DNA of 64,000 nt from Isoperla grammatica (GCA_945910005.1 OX246744.1:1156992-1220991); one strand, 5' to 3'. Numbered from the stretch's first letter, positions 24,912 through 37,140 are shown. The notes: a model not told the origin generated them from the sequence alone. Translations and numbers: made by a program.

Positions 24912-24942
<31 letters not shown>
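24876..24942. repeat. (CAGG)n microsatellite
   Basis: A tetranucleotide run of CAGG with two CGGG interruptions, just upstream of the P1 acceptor. Confidence 0.95.
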
Positions 24943-25009
24943 ATAAAGGCTGTTAAATATTATTCCTTGAACTATTTAAACGTGCGTCGACCCCAGTCCT
25001 GAACAAATA

Positions 25010-28000
25010 GAGTGGCATATATGACTACGAGAAGCATTGCCAACAAGTAGAGTGGCGTATGACTACGAGCAGCATTGCCAACAAGTAGAGTTGCGTATGA
25101 CTACGAGCAGCATTGCCAACAAGTAGAGTGGCGTATGACTACGAGCAGCATTGCCAACAAGTAGAGTGGCGTATGACTACGAGCAGCATTTCCAACAAAT
25201 GAAGTGGCGTATGACTACGAGCAGCATTGCCAACAAGAAGAGTGGCGTATGACTACGAGCAGCATTGCCAACAAGTAAAGTGACGTATGACTACGAGCAG
25301 CATTGCCAACAAGTAGAGTGGCGTATGACTACGAGCAGCATTGCCAACAAGAAGAGTGGTGTATGACTACGAGGAGCAATGCCAACAAGTAGAGTGGTGT
25401 ATGACTACGAGGAGCATTGCCAACAAGTAGTGAAGCGTATGACTTCGAGCAGCATTGCCAACACGTAGAGTGGCGTATGACTACGAGCAGCATTGCCAAC
25501 ATGTAGAGTGGCGTATGACTACGAGCAGCATTGCCAACAAGTAGAGTGGCGTATGACTACGAGCAGCAATGCTAACAAGAAGAGTGGCGTATGACTACGA
25601 GCAGCATTGCCAACAAGTAGAGTGGCGTATGACTGCGAGCAGCATTGCCAACAAGTAGAGTGGCGTATGACTACGAGCAGCATTGCCAACAAGTAGAGTG
25701 GCGTATGACTACGAGCAGCATTGCCAACAAGTAGAGTGGCGTATGACTACGAGCAGCATTGCCAACAAGTAGAGTGGCGTATGACTACGAGCAGCATTGC
25801 CAACAAGTAGAGTGGCGTATGACTACGAGGAGCATTGCCAACAAGTAGAGTGGCGTATGACTACGAGGAGCATTGCCACAGGTAGAGTGACGTATGACTA
25901 CGAGGAGCATTGCCAACAAGTAGACTGGTGTATGACTATGAGGAGCATTGCCAACAAGTAGAGTGGCGTATGACTACGAGGAGCATTGCCAACAAGTAGA
26001 GTGGCGTATGACTACGAGGAGCATTGCCAACAAGTAGACTGGTGTATGACTATGAGGAGCATTGCCAACAAGTAGAGTGGCGTATGACTACGAGGAGCAT
26101 TGCCAACAAGTAGACTGGTATATGACTATGAGGATTATTGCCAACAAATAGAGTAGCGTATGACTACGAGGAGCATTGCCAACAAGTGGGGTGGCGTATG
26201 ACTACGAGCAGCATTGCCAACAAGTAGAGTGGCGTATGACTACGAGCAGCATTGCTAACAAGTAGAGTGGCGTATGACTAAGAGGAGCATTGCCAACAAG
26301 TAGAGTGGCGTATGACTACGAGCAGCATTGCCAACAAGTAGAGTGGCGTATGACTACGAGCAGCATTGCCAACAAGTAGAGTGGCGTATGACTACGAGGA
26401 GCATTGCCAACAAGTAGAGTGGCGTATGACTACGAGCAGCATTGCCAACAAGTAGAGTGGCGTATGACTACGAGCAGCATTGCCAACAAGTAGAGTGGCG
26501 TATGACTACGAGGAGCATTGCCAACAAGTAGAGTGGCGTATGACTACGAGGAGCATTGCCAACAAGTAGAGTGGCGTATGACTACGAGGAGCATTGCCAA
26601 CAAGATGAGTGGCGTATGACTACGAGGAGCATTGCCAACAAGTAGAGTGGCGTATGACTACGAGCAGCATTGCCAACAAGTAGAGTGGCGTATGACTACG
26701 AGGAGCATTGCCAACAAGTAGAGTGGCGTATGACTACGAGCAGCATTGCCAACAAGTAGAGTGGCGTATGACTACGAGGAGCATTGCCAACAAGTAGAGT
26801 GGCGTATGGCTACGAGCAGCATTGCCAACAAGTAGAGTGGCGTATGACTACGAGCAGCATTGCCAACAAGTAGAGTGGCGTATGACTACGAGGAGCATTG
26901 CCAACAAGTAGAGTGGCGTATGACTACGAGGAGCATTGCCAACAAGTAGAGTGACGTATGACTACGAGGAGCATTGCCAACAAGTAGACTGGTGTATGAC
27001 TATGAGGAGCATTGCCAACAAGTAGAGTGGCGTATGACTACGAGGAGCATTGCCAACAAGTAGAGTGGCGTATGACAACGAGGAGCATTGCCAACAAGTA
27101 GAGTGGCGTATGACTACGAGGAGCATTGCCAACAAGTAGACTTGTGTATGACTATGAGGAGCATTGCTAACAAGTAGAGTGGCGTATGACTACGAGGAGC
27201 ATTGCCAACAAGTAGAGTGGCGTATGACTACGAGGAGCATTGCCAACAAGTAGAGTGGCGTATGACTACGAGCAGCATTGCCAACAAGAAGAGTGGCGTA
27301 TGACTACGAGCAGCATTGCCAACAAGTAGAGTGGCGTATGACTACGAGCAGCATTGCCAACAAGTAGAGTGGCGTATGACTACGAGCAGCATTGCCAACA
27401 AGAAGAGTGGCGTATGACTACGAGCAGCATTGCCAACAAGTAGAGTGGCGTATGACTACGAGCAGCATTGCCAACAAGTAGAGTGGCGTATGACTACGAG
27501 CAGCATTTCCAACAAATGAAGTGGCGTATGACTACGAGCAGCATTGCCAACAAGAAGAGTGGCGTATGACTCCGAGCAGCATTGCCAACAAGTAAAGTGA
27601 CGTATGACTACGAGCAGCATTGCCAACAAGTAGAGTGGCGTATGACTACGAGCAGCATTGCCAACAAGTAGAGTGGTGTATGACTACGAGGAGCAATGCC
27701 AACAAGTAGAGTGGTGTATGACTACGAGGAGCATTGCCAACAAGTAGTGAAGCGTATAACTACGAGCAGCATTGCCAACACGTAGAGTGGCGTATGACTA
27801 CGAGCAGCATTGCCAACAAGTAGAGTGGCGTATGACTACGAGCAGCATTGCCAACAAGTAGAGTGGCGTATGACTACGAGCAGCAATGCTAACAAGAAGA
27901 GTGGCGTATGACTACGAGCAGCATTGCCAACAAGTAGAGTGGCGTATGACTGCGAGCAGCATTGCCAACAAGTAGAGTGGCGTATGACTAGGAGCAGCAT

Positions 28001-29635
28001 TGTTAACAAGTAGAGTAGCGTATGACTACGAGCAGCATTGCCAACAAGTAGAGTGGCGTATGACTACGAGCAGCATTGCCAACAAGTAGAGTGGCGTATG
28101 ACTACGAGGAGCATTGCCAACAAGTAGAGTGGCGTATGACTACGAGGAGCATTGCTAACAAGTAGAGTGGCGTACGACTACAAGCAGCATTGCCAACACG
28201 AAGAGTGGCGTATGACTTCGAGGAGCATTGCCAACAAGTAGAGTGGCGTATGGCTATGAGCAGCATTGCCAACAAGTAGAGTAGCGTATGACTACGAGCA
28301 GCATTGCCAACAAGTAGAGTGGCGTATGACTACGAGGAGCATTGCTAACAAGTAGAGTGGCGTATGACTACGAGGAGCATTGCCAACAAGTTGAGTGACG
28401 TATGACTACGAGGAGCATTGCCAACAAGTAGACTGGTGTATGACTATGAGGAGCATTGCCAACAAGTAGAGTGGCGTATGACTACGAGGAGCATTGCCAA
28501 CAAGAAGAGTGGCGTATGACTACGAGGAGCATTGCCAACAAGTAAACTGGTGTATGACTATGAGGAGCATTGCCAAACAAGTAGAGTGGCGTATGACTAC
28601 GAGGAGCATTGCCAACAAGTAGAGTGGCGTATGACTACGAGGAGCATGGCCAACAAGTAGAGTGGCGTATGACTACGAGCAGCATTGCCAACAAGTAGAG
28701 TGGCGTATGACTACGAGGAGCATGGCCAACAAGTAGAGTGGCGTATGACTACGAGGAGCATTGCCAACAAGTAGAGTGGCATATGACTTCGAGCAGCAAT
28801 GCCAACAAGTAGAGTGGCATATGACTACGAGGAGCATTGCCAACAAGTAGAGGGTCGTATGACTACGAGGAGCATTGCCAACAAGTAGAGTGGCGTATGA
28901 CTACGAGGAGCATTGCCAACAAGTAGACTGGCGTATGACTACGAGCAGCATTGCCAACAAGTAGAGTGGCGTATGACTACGAGCAGCAGTGCCAACAAGT
29001 AGAGTGGCGTATGACTACGAGCAGCAGTGCCAACAAGTAGAGTGGCGTATGACTACGAGCAGCATTGCCAACAAGAAGTGTGGCGTATGACTACGAGGAG
29101 CATTGCCAACATGTAGAGTGGCGTATGACTACGAGCAGCATTGCCAACAAGAAGTGTGGCGTATGACTACGAGGAGCATTGCCAACAAGTAGAGTGGCGT
29201 ATGACTACGAGCAGCATTGCCAACAAGTAGTGTGACGTATGACTACGAGGAGCATTGCCAACTAGTCGAGTGACGTATGACTACTAGCAGCATTGCCAAC
29301 AAGTAGAGTGGCGTATGACTACTAGCAGCATTGCCAACAAGTAGAGTGGCGTATGACTACGAGCAGCATTGCCAACAAGTAGAGTGGCGTATGACTACGA
29401 GCAGCATTGCCAACAAGTAGTGTGACGTATGACTACGAGGAGCATTGCCAACTAGTCGAGTGACGTATGACTACTAGCAGCATTGCCAACAAGTAGAGTG
29501 GCGTATGACTACGAGGAGCATTGCCAACAAGTAGAGTGACGTATGACTACGAGCAGCATTGCCAACAAGTAGAGTGGCATATGACTACGAGGAGCATTGC
29601 CAACAAGTAGAGTGACGTATGACTACGAGCAGCAT
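25010..29635. repeat. 38-bp tandem array A, about 120 units
   Basis: The unit reads GTAGAGTGGCGTATGACTAC then GAGCAGCATTGCCAACAA, repeated without spacers for 4.6 kb. Variants include GAGGAGC, ACTGGTGTATGACTATGAG and AGTGGGGTGGCG. The same variants occur in array B, so the two arrays share a history. It lies between P1 and the 3' end of P2. No stable ORF or RNA signal is visible. Confidence 0.97.
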
Positions 29636-29751
29636 GACGTCAGAGACCTGTTGCTCTCCGTCATTATAAGACATAAAGGTTTCTAGACAAGGATGTGTGA
29701 TCGGCAAGGACGCTGGGGCTTGTACAGACGCAACGTTTCAACTTAGACCCA

Positions 29752-29757
29752 TTTATT
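29752..29757 (-). terminator. AATAAA signal for P2
   Basis: Minus-strand AATAAA about 65 nt after the P2 stop. Equivalent sites lie at the same spacing below P5 and P7. Confidence 0.65.
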
Positions 29758-29821
29758 GAATCATCTTTAAGTTTAATATAATGTCAAATCCAAAGACACG
29801 AAGAAAAGTTATTTTCTTAGA

Positions 29822-32488
29822 TCAATCAAGTAGTCCCAATGCCTGTAGAGCCTTGCAAACATCAGATCGTTGTAAAACCTGCTCCCTGTGGCAGGCTTCA
29901 ATGTAATAGTGGCAGGACTCCTTGTTCGGGGTCAGCTTGCACTGGGTGGTCAGAAGTAGATCTGAAATCACCTGAACTCCTTTCCCAGCGACGTTCACTC
30001 CGGTGTAGACGGCGAACTTGCCAAGCAGGCCAACGTTGTATGTGATATGATCCAAAACTTTTTGCAAAAATGACTTGTTTGCTTCGTTATCTTTTCCGGA
30101 CTGGCGCACTAGAACATAAAGTGACGGTCATAAGTATGACACAGTCAAGGACTTATAAATGTAATCATCTCGAAGAAGGTGGAGTTTCCAGCAGTTTTGT
30201 TTTTATCTGCTTATATAGGGTATAATGCCAATTAAGATGGTGTTGAAGTCAATTAAACATATATACGTTTTCTATCAAATCAATAATATACGTGTAAATG
30301 ATTGAGTCTACGACGTGTTGTGTCAAGGACCAGTGGCGTAGCCAGGCGGGGTTAAGGGGGTTTACCCCCCCTCCCTCCTACCGCCCGCGAAACTACATCG
30401 ACGATGATATTCCAATGATAGGTTAATGATGACGTATGTTATGATAGTGTCAGGGACATCAAGGTCTGCATGCATACATATACCATACATTTCAACCAAA
30501 ATAAATGCATCATTCAGCTCAAAAGTTACAGGAACAGTTGTAAACAGTAACCAAATATAAACAAATAGATAATTCATCGAGTTTTATTTTTTTACTCTAA
30601 AAAGCACGCAATATCTATAAAAGTGGAAGAGATTTTCGCCTTCGCGGCTGGGACTTCGCCCGACCCCTTGGTGTACCCACGCCTCACTTCCCCCCCCCCC
30701 CCCCCCTTGAACCCCTTGAACTCGCCCGACCTCTTGGTGTACCCACACCTCACTTCCCCCCCCCTTGAACCCCTTGAACTCGCCCGTCCCCTTGCTGTAC
30801 CCACGCCTCACTTCCCCCTCCCCCCCTTGACCCCCCCGATATAATTCCTAGTTACACAATACACAGTGGCTGATTTCGTTCTGCTTTCTCATGATTTTAG
30901 TCAGCTGTGACCGTAAACCTGACTACAATCAGCTGAAACAGTCTAGACTCAAAACAGGTCCATTTATGCTTGTTGCACTACATGGACGTCGACGAGCGCC
31001 GAGCGCCGGAAGTGGATGATATGACCAATCAGGGCGAAGCGGCGCTTGCAAGCGCCGACGTTGGTAGGTTCCAACTTCTTCGGATCATCTTCTTCCGGCG
31101 CTCGTCGACGTCCATGTAGTGCAACAAACATTACTAGTCTCGACAGTGGGAGACTTCAGGTAGGTTTAAACTTGCTTCCAATGCAGAAGAGTCTTCGTTT
31201 GATACCCGATTTTGGCTGTGATTATGTAAGTTCAGAAAGTGACTTATATATCAGTGTGTGGACATGGGATACATTTAAACGGAGACTTTGGATACAGTAT
31301 AAACTATTACTTCTTGTGTCATTGTGCATACGGCTGATAAATGAACAATAATGTGTGTCGAATGTGCCTCCATCCCTTCATGGTTTACTCGCAAACTATA
31401 GTACAACAAGGGAGGAGAAATATTTTGAAGTATAACAAACATTGTTGGATACCACACAAAGTAGTCGATACCCCCTTTCCCTCAAGGGAATAATGGACAT
31501 TAATGTGACTTGTACGTACCCATACGAACAGCCAGCGACCCGGAAAACACCTGTAAGGATCAAACACAAGATGTCACCAATCAATCAATTGTAAACATAA
31601 GATAAACAGACGCCAAACTATCACAAGGTTATATTTACATTTACGTTACGGAATAAATCATGTCTCGTTTAGCAATAAAGATTTATCAACACTTTTAAAA
31701 ACATGTCCGAGACATTCCAAGTAGCTTCATTCACATCTAAACACATGGTAAATACGGAATAACTTACGTTAATCCCATTTCCCTGATTCAAGAGGTTAAT
31801 TCTAAACTCTACTAACATTGGCTAAAAGAAAATAATTTTTGTTTATCCTACGTCCCTGATACAACTGGTGAAAAAAGAATAATATATTTAAATCCCATTT
31901 CCCTGATACAAGAGTTTTATTTTTAACTCTGATTGTTGCAAAGAGAATAATTTCTGTGCATCCTACGTCCCTGATACAAGTGGTCAAAAAAGAATAATAT
32001 ATTCAAATCCTATTTCCGTGGCACAAGAGCTTTATTTTTAACTCTGATTGTTGCAAAGAGAATAATTTCTGTTTATCCTATTTCCCTGACACAAGTTGTG
32101 CAAAGAAAAAAAGATTTGTAAATTTTATTCCGTGATACAAGATCTTTAATCTAATCCTACTTCTCGATACAAGTGATACAAAGAAGATAGCTTGTGATAA
32201 TCCTATTTCCCTGATACAAGTAGTACAAAGAGGAAAGCTTACGATAATCCTACTTCCCTGATACAAGTGGTACAAAGCCGATAACTTGCGACAATCCTAC
32301 TTCCCTGATCCAAGTGGTCGAAGGACAATAATATCCATTAGTTCTACTTCCCTAATATACAAGAGATTCATTCTTAACTCGAACATTGGTACAAATAAAA
32401 CCTTATGTTAATCCTGTTCCCTGAAAGAAGCAAACTTGTTGCGTGGACTCACCGCAGCCAACACGAGGAACACAGCTATCTTCTGCAT
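29822..32488 (-). CDS. P2: small secreted protein, helical core plus four-cysteine tail
   Basis: Three exons on the minus strand: 32488-32453 (36 nt), 31550-31520 (31 nt) and 30108-29822 (287 nt). The introns are GT-AG with phases 0 and 1, giving 117 residues and a TGA stop. Exon 1 encodes MQKIAVFLVLAA. Exon 2 adds VFSGSLAVRM, completing a signal peptide probably cut after SLA. The mature part has a basic start (VRQSG), an amphipathic core GLLGKFAVYTGVNVAGKG, and a tail with cysteines in CKLTPNKESCHYYIEACH then DVC (C-x8-C-x6-C-x10-C). The long exon alone looks like a 95-residue ORF, but its apparent start is only the splice junction. A TATA-like box lies 60 nt upstream of the ATG. I do not recognise the family. 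It is inferred to be extracellular. Confidence 0.87.
30664..30840. repeat. C-rich minisatellite in P2 intron 2, 3 units
   Basis: Units of about 60 bp containing CTCGCCCGACC, GTACCCACGCCTCACTTCC and a C run, three times. The matching block in copy B has four units. ORFs across it on either strand are artefacts. Confidence 0.85.
30971..31126. mobile_element. Foldback MITE with about 42-bp inverted ends
   Basis: The ends TGTTGCACTACATGGACGTC and its complement bracket about 155 bp, with a GC-rich interior including the palindrome GGCGCTTGCAAGCGCC. The same element is in copy B at 52297-52452, so it predates the duplication. Confidence 0.8.
31790..32430. repeat. Intronic CCTGATACAAG repeats, P2 intron 1
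   Basis: Imperfect units of about 60-70 bp, each with CTACTTCCCTGATACAAG followed by an AAAGAGAATAA-like stretch, fill most of intron 1. The same element fills intron 1 of P3, P5 and P6, with weaker traces in P7. P4 intron 1 has a related CCCTGATA repeat. Confidence 0.85.
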
Positions 32489-32547
32489 GGTGTACTGAGT
32501 CTAATCTGCTTCGAAGCGAATGTGAGTTCGGACTAGTGGGAGCCGGC

Positions 32548-32553
32548 ATTATA
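32548..32553 (-). promoter_or_regulatory. TATA-like box of P2
   Basis: Minus-strand GAATATAATGC with the TATAAT core ending 60 nt upstream of the P2 ATG. The surrounding sequence (GTCTCGTTTCG upstream, CGCTTCGAAGCAGA downstream) is conserved in P3, P5, P6 and P7. Confidence 0.75.
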
Positions 32554-33434
32554 TTCGTCGAAACGAGACGCTCCAAGCGGACAAAGCGAGAAGCGCTGGG
32601 GCAAGTTTGGTGTCATAGTGTGCGTGGCACATTGTGTGGTACACGTCGTTACTTAGCACCGTCTGACTTATTTTTATGATATAACTTACATACACAATTA
32701 TTATTATTTTTATATTATTATTATTGTTGTTAATTTATCACGCTTGTCACCACAAAATTAAATAACAAGAGGTATACTTTAAAGTTCAAACTACATAGGT
32801 AAAAAAATTAAAAGTCTCTTGACAAAAAACGGCTTACCGCTAGCAAACATTTTGCTAAAACACTTAAAATCCTGTGCTGCGAAGAGCTTGCTAAACACTA
32901 AACACAACTAAACTAAACTAAACTTACAGTCACACGTTAAAAGTTTGCCACGTGCTTCTTGCACAGTGAAGAGAATTTGCAGTCGGCAATCAATGTTTTT
33001 ATTAACGATTGTTTCAAAATCGAAGCAGAGTAGTTGTCTTATGTTATTACTAATTGACACCTACCCGATAGAGGTGGCTCAGAAGTAAATGAATAAATAA
33101 ATTCACATTTAGAGTCTACCCACTCAGTAACTAAACCGATTTGCAGTGGGGGACTTTAATTTAAAGTGACTAAACCAACCCTGTAGGCTTCGAACACCAT
33201 CGACGAGTGAACGATAACCAATCAAAGATCGATATTTCCAATACGAAACATATGAATCAGTGATTGGACAGTGCGAACACCTTCGGACAAATGCCAGAAT
33301 CAACAAGGCCGATTCAGAACAACTTTGAATTTATTGAGTGCTTCGTTGCTAGGACGGCTCCAAAGTCACCGTTTACTTATTCCTAAGCCAAGAAGCAATG
33401 GAATTGAATCCATATTAGAAGTTAAAAAACTTCT
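32554..33434. other. P2 upstream flank, dispersed repeats
   Basis: No gene. Contains a (TAT)n-rich stretch near 32700 and a dispersed repeat at 32815-32940 (AGCAAACATTTTGCTAAAAC, then repeated AAACTA words) that recurs inverted near 38330-38500 and again at 54385-54490. A short SINE-like head (AGAGGTGGCTCAG) is at 33070. Confidence 0.5.
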
Positions 33435-33507
33435 GCCTGAAGCGGGATTTGAACCCGGGACCTTCTGCATTGGAAGCAGGGATGCTAACCACTGGACCAA
33501 CGAGCCA
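33435..33507 (-). mobile_element. tRNA-like SINE head, copy A
   Basis: Minus-strand sequence with an A box TGGTCCAGTGGTTAGC, an anticodon-arm-like CTGCTTCCAATGCAG and a B box GGTTCAAATCC. It folds like a tRNA with CCA in the anticodon position. It continues into a body ending near 33360 and has an identical partner in copy B, so a tRNA-derived repeat is more likely than a working tRNA gene. Confidence 0.6.
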
Positions 33508-33793
33508 CAGGTGGCAGTTTTGGTTGGTACGAGTCAGGATTGCCAAACACTGGAAACCCTGACTGAAGGTGTTAGCTGAGGTTTCCTCAGGCGGCGCTGG
33601 GATTGAATTTTCCAACCACCCTAATCCCCAACTGGGCATTCAGGTAAGTCATGTGATAGGAACCTGCAGGGCCAATGTGGGGGTGAAGGATAGGATAGGT
33701 ACAAGGGAGAAGCGATTACATATTGTTTACAGTATCGCCATGGATATAGGAAAACGCGCGTACGTTGCTCTGCAACCCTTAAAGTTACCCCAC

Positions 33794-34235
33794 GATACTA
33801 ATGTACATACTTTGTTCTAGGTGATGAATTTTCAGTGGGTTATCTTTAATGGGATGTGTGCTATGATTTTTCTCATCTACCGGTACAAAATAGCTCATTT
33901 GTACCGGTAGGTGAGAAAAGTCATAGCACACATACCATTAATGATAATGAAATGAAAATTCATCACCTCCTAGAACAAAGTATTTATACGTTAACTACAC
34001 CAAAATTGGTTATCACAAATGTTTATTTCTGGGCGAGGTTATGTTTTTAATGAAGCGGCGTACGTATAGCAATATCTATGGTACCGGTACAATCAAAATT
34101 ACGAAAAAAATAATTTTGTAAATTTCAGAAGTCCTGGTTTCAATTTCAAAGTAACTTGGTAAGTAACTTTTCAAAAACTTGGGTACTTTGTACATAATTT
34201 AGAAAACTGAAAAACCCTGTCCGCACAGCCTTAAT
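33794..34235. mobile_element. Foldback insertion specific to copy A
   Basis: Copy B reads directly from CCCCACG into CCACAATGAGCAGC near 55640. Copy A carries about 440 extra bp. The left part, 33809-33983, is a near-perfect palindrome with arms of about 85 bp and a short centre around CCGGTACAAAATAGC. It can form a long hairpin. No coding sequence is present. Confidence 0.75.
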
Positions 34236-34537
34236 AACCACAATGAGCAGCTCGCAATGTTAGACCAAGTAATTTTAAATTTATTTCACTGATATCTTGC
34301 GAAAGGTTTCAAGATATTGAAAAAGTTATATTCTTATCTGAGATTTAGTTTGTAATCAGCTAAAACTTTCAAATATTGAAATTGTTACGAGTGAGTTTAT
34401 GTTTTAACCAAATTACTTATAAATAACGTATTACAGATATAAAAGTAGTAACAATGAAAATATTTGAAAGTTTTTAAATTTATTTTTAACTGATTCAAAA
34501 GCAAAATATCTAGTTTGAGTTCAATAATAGCTGTAAG

Positions 34538-34952
34538 CAGGCGCGGAGCGGCTAGGGATGCCGGGATGCGAACGCATCCCGGGCCCCTGGACAAATCCGG
34601 GCCCTTTGGCAGTCCGGGGGGTCAAATCCGCTCGCACGCAAGCATTTTGCGAGTGACAATATTAAGTACTTGCCAGTTACACTAATGGCTGTAGGTCTAC
34701 CTCTAATATCGTTTTCTTAAAATTTGAATAACGTGCCTACTAGCTACTGGTAGGGTGGCCTCTGTTAAACGCGCCCTAAAATCGCATTTAAGGCCATAAA
34801 ACTCAATGCAACCCCAACAAATTGTTTACGCCTTCGACCTATTTTCCTCCGGCGCCTGGGGCTTTGCCCCGCACCCCAGCTGCACTACGTCATCTCGTGC
34901 GGGCCCCCCTGAAACCCAGCATCCCGGGCCTTTTTATCCCAGTCCGCCCCTG
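34538..34952. mobile_element. hAT-type MITE, 415 bp, copy A only
   Basis: The ends are CAGGCGCGGAGCGG and CCCAGTCCGCCCCTG. The perfect 8-bp target duplication GCTGTAAG is at 34530-34537 and 34953-34960. Copy B near 55937 has the empty site (AACAGCCGTAAGCG), so the insertion followed the segmental duplication. It belongs to the same family as 23882-24342, in opposite orientation. Confidence 0.92.
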
Positions 34953-35071
34953 GCTGTAAGCGTTCCGAAGATATCTATAAAATGCCTTATTGAGACCAAT
35001 AATCTTTACTCTTAAGAAACAGCCTAGTAGAATAGTAACAAGTTAATTTTATACATACCTACGATCAACAG

Positions 35072-35511
35072 CTGCTTCTTTTCTTTTCTCTAACCCTCGC
35101 CTATTCCCAGTCAATAATGTCAATCACTCTCATCTTACACGATCTAGCGCTTACATTTTCATCCCCACTTCCAACCATCTTTATAACAACCATTGTCCAT
35201 CGCACCTTTGTAGTAACATTTATAACAAACTCTCTCAATCAGTAAAAAACTCTACATCTCTTCTACTTTTTAAACATCGACTAAAAACTTTCCTCTCAAT
35301 TAAACCATTCTACACTTTAAAAGAATTTTTTGATAACTAACAACTTAAATTCCTGTTTCTCATACCCATCCTAACTGTTATTTATAAATGTATTTAGAAG
35401 TTTTGTAGATTTGTATGCATATTTTATTTTGTATGTATAGCTATTTTGTATAGTTTATACCAATATTTGTATTCTGTACAAATCATACAATGAAATAAAT
35501 AAATAAATAAA
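35072..35511 (+). mobile_element. LINE 3' end fragment, copy A only
   Basis: A plus-strand stretch encodes the C-terminal end of a non-LTR retrotransposon ORF2, with a YNKLSQSVKNSTSLLLFKHR motif ending at FFDN and a stop. A 3' UTR and an (AATA)n tail follow. Copy B has the uninterrupted site near 56050 (GATCAACTTGAGGCAGG). It is strongly 5'-truncated, as usual for LINEs. Confidence 0.8.
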
Positions 35512-35755
35512 CTTGAGACAGGTGGCCTACTTTATGCAGAAGTTACGACCTTGGGTCAGCAATTCCTCACTCAGCAGTCGTGGTGCTTAAAGTCTTGTCC
35601 GAAGATCACCTTTATGAATATGTGAAAGAACACTAGGAACATGTTTGTTCTCTTCAATACAACAGACTTGAAAGGAGTTGTGGATAAGGGTCTCAGATCG
35701 CCATGAAACTAGTAATGTCGGGAGAGCGATGATGCAACTCTTCAACTTAAATGCA

Positions 35756-35761
35756 TTTATT
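35756..35761 (-). terminator. AATAAA signal for P3
   Basis: Minus-strand AATAAA about 180 nt after the P3 stop. The duplicate P6 has AATACA at the corresponding place. Confidence 0.5.
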
Positions 35762-35938
35762 AAATAGAGTACTAGATTAATACCATACATGGTCACATCT
35801 AAATGCAAACAAGTACATTTTTGTTTAGATTATTGAAGAAAACCAAATTTTCTTAAAGGTTGACAATATTGTTCTTGGGGTGCTGATATCTGACTGGCTT
35901 CGATATGAGAATGGCATGCTCAGATTGCAATTGGTAGA

Positions 35939-37075
35939 TTAGAATAAAGATTGCAATGCTTCTATTCCTTTCTTCATGATATTTATACCGGTATCGAGTG
36001 CTGCCTGGCCAAGTTCCTGGGCGGTGTTCGCGACTTGTTGAAAAAGTTTGGCAAAGATACTCCTATGATCCTTATCCGCATCGGCTGTGTTCACATCGGC
36101 TCTGCTCGCATCGGCTCTGCTCGCATCGGCTCTGCTCGCATCGGCTGTAATACAATGGGATCCGGGGAGTTACTGTTAAGGACGTGGGTCGCTAAAGGTT
36201 TGTGAATATAGTAACCTGCCTTTTTAAGGATAGAATGGCAGTGTTGCACAAGAGTATATAAATAACAATCATTTATTCGAGTGATACGCACCCTCATCAC
36301 CCAGCGACCCCGAAATCACCTGAAAGAACCAATGACTAGATATCACAAAACATGCAATTATAAGCATAAGAAAAAAAGAAGTCAAACTATCACAACCTTA
36401 TTTCGTTACGCAATAAGTCATGTCTTTTAGAACCTCATCACTCTGTAGAAATATGTCCGAGATATTCCAAGTAGTTTTTTTCACATCTCAAACATGGTTA
36501 ATACAGAATACAAATTATTTCGTCATATTTCTCTGATACAAGAGCCTTTCAACAAAAGAGAGTAATTTATATTTATCCTACTTCCCTGTTACAAGTGGTC
36601 CAAAGAGAATAACATCTTCCAATCGTATTTATTCCCCAACATTGGTGCAAAGAGCATAATTTTTGTTTACACTACCTCCCTGATACAAAGAATCACACAG
36701 AATACTTCTGTAAATCCTATTTTCCTGATACAAGAGATTAATTTTTAACTCCAAAATTGCCTTCATTCCAAACTTAGGCCGTAGTCATAACAGATTAACT
36801 TATGTTTATCCTACGTCCCTGATACAAGAGCTTTGTTCTTCAAACATTAGTACGAGAATAATTTCTGTTTATCCTACTTCCCTGATACAAATGGTCGAAA
36901 TAAAATAGCATGCATCTCCTGATATACTTCGTACTTCCATGATACAGAGCTTTAGTCTTAAGTCAGACATTGGTATACAAATAAAACCTTCTGTTAATCC
37001 TGTTTCCCTGATAAAAGCAAACCTGTTGCGTGGACTCACCGCAGCCAACACAAGAAACACAGCTATCTTCTGCAT
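35939..37075 (-). CDS. P3: secreted protein with short ADASR pentapeptide repeats
   Basis: Three exons on the minus strand: 37075-37040, 36319-36292 (28 nt) and 36144-35939. The splice sites are GT-AG with phases 0 and 1, giving 89 residues and a TAA stop. Exon 1 encodes MQKIAVFLVLAA, identical to P2. Exon 2 adds VISGSLGDE, completing a signal peptide. Exon 3 opens with 15-bp units giving ADASR three times, then ADVNT and ADADK. It ends in a predicted amphipathic helix AQELGQAALDTGINIMKKGI that aligns with the P2 core. The cysteine module is absent. The real reading frame begins at the splice acceptor, so a simple ORF search misses it. A TATA-like box lies 60 nt upstream of the ATG. P3 is paralogous to P6. 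Function unknown. Confidence 0.82.
36530..37020. repeat. Intronic CCTGATACAAG repeats, P3 intron 1
   Basis: Same repeat family and position as in P2 intron 1, about seven imperfect units. Confidence 0.8.
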
Positions 37076-37134
37076 GGTGTACTGAGTCTACTCTGCTTCG
37101 AAGCGAGTGTGAGGTCGGGATATTGAAAGCCAGT

Positions 37135-37140
37135 ATTATA
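37135..37140 (-). promoter_or_regulatory. TATA-like box of P3
   Basis: Minus-strand GAATATAATAC, core ending exactly 60 nt upstream of the P3 ATG. Confidence 0.75.

Noticed and set aside
25010..29635. CRISPR-like array of short repeats
   Set aside because: The 38-bp units abut without spacers, vary by point changes and sit in a eukaryotic gene cluster. It is a minisatellite.
30329..30345. hAT MITE starting CAGTGGCGTAGCCAGG in P2 intron 2
   Set aside because: The left end looks right, but I could not find a matching right end or the 8-bp duplication TCAAGGAC downstream, so it is not called.
33435..33507. A functional tRNA gene with CCA anticodon
   Set aside because: It is followed by a repeat body and present in both segmental copies. 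The stems are imperfect by eye, so a SINE head is more likely. A tRNA covariance scan would decide.
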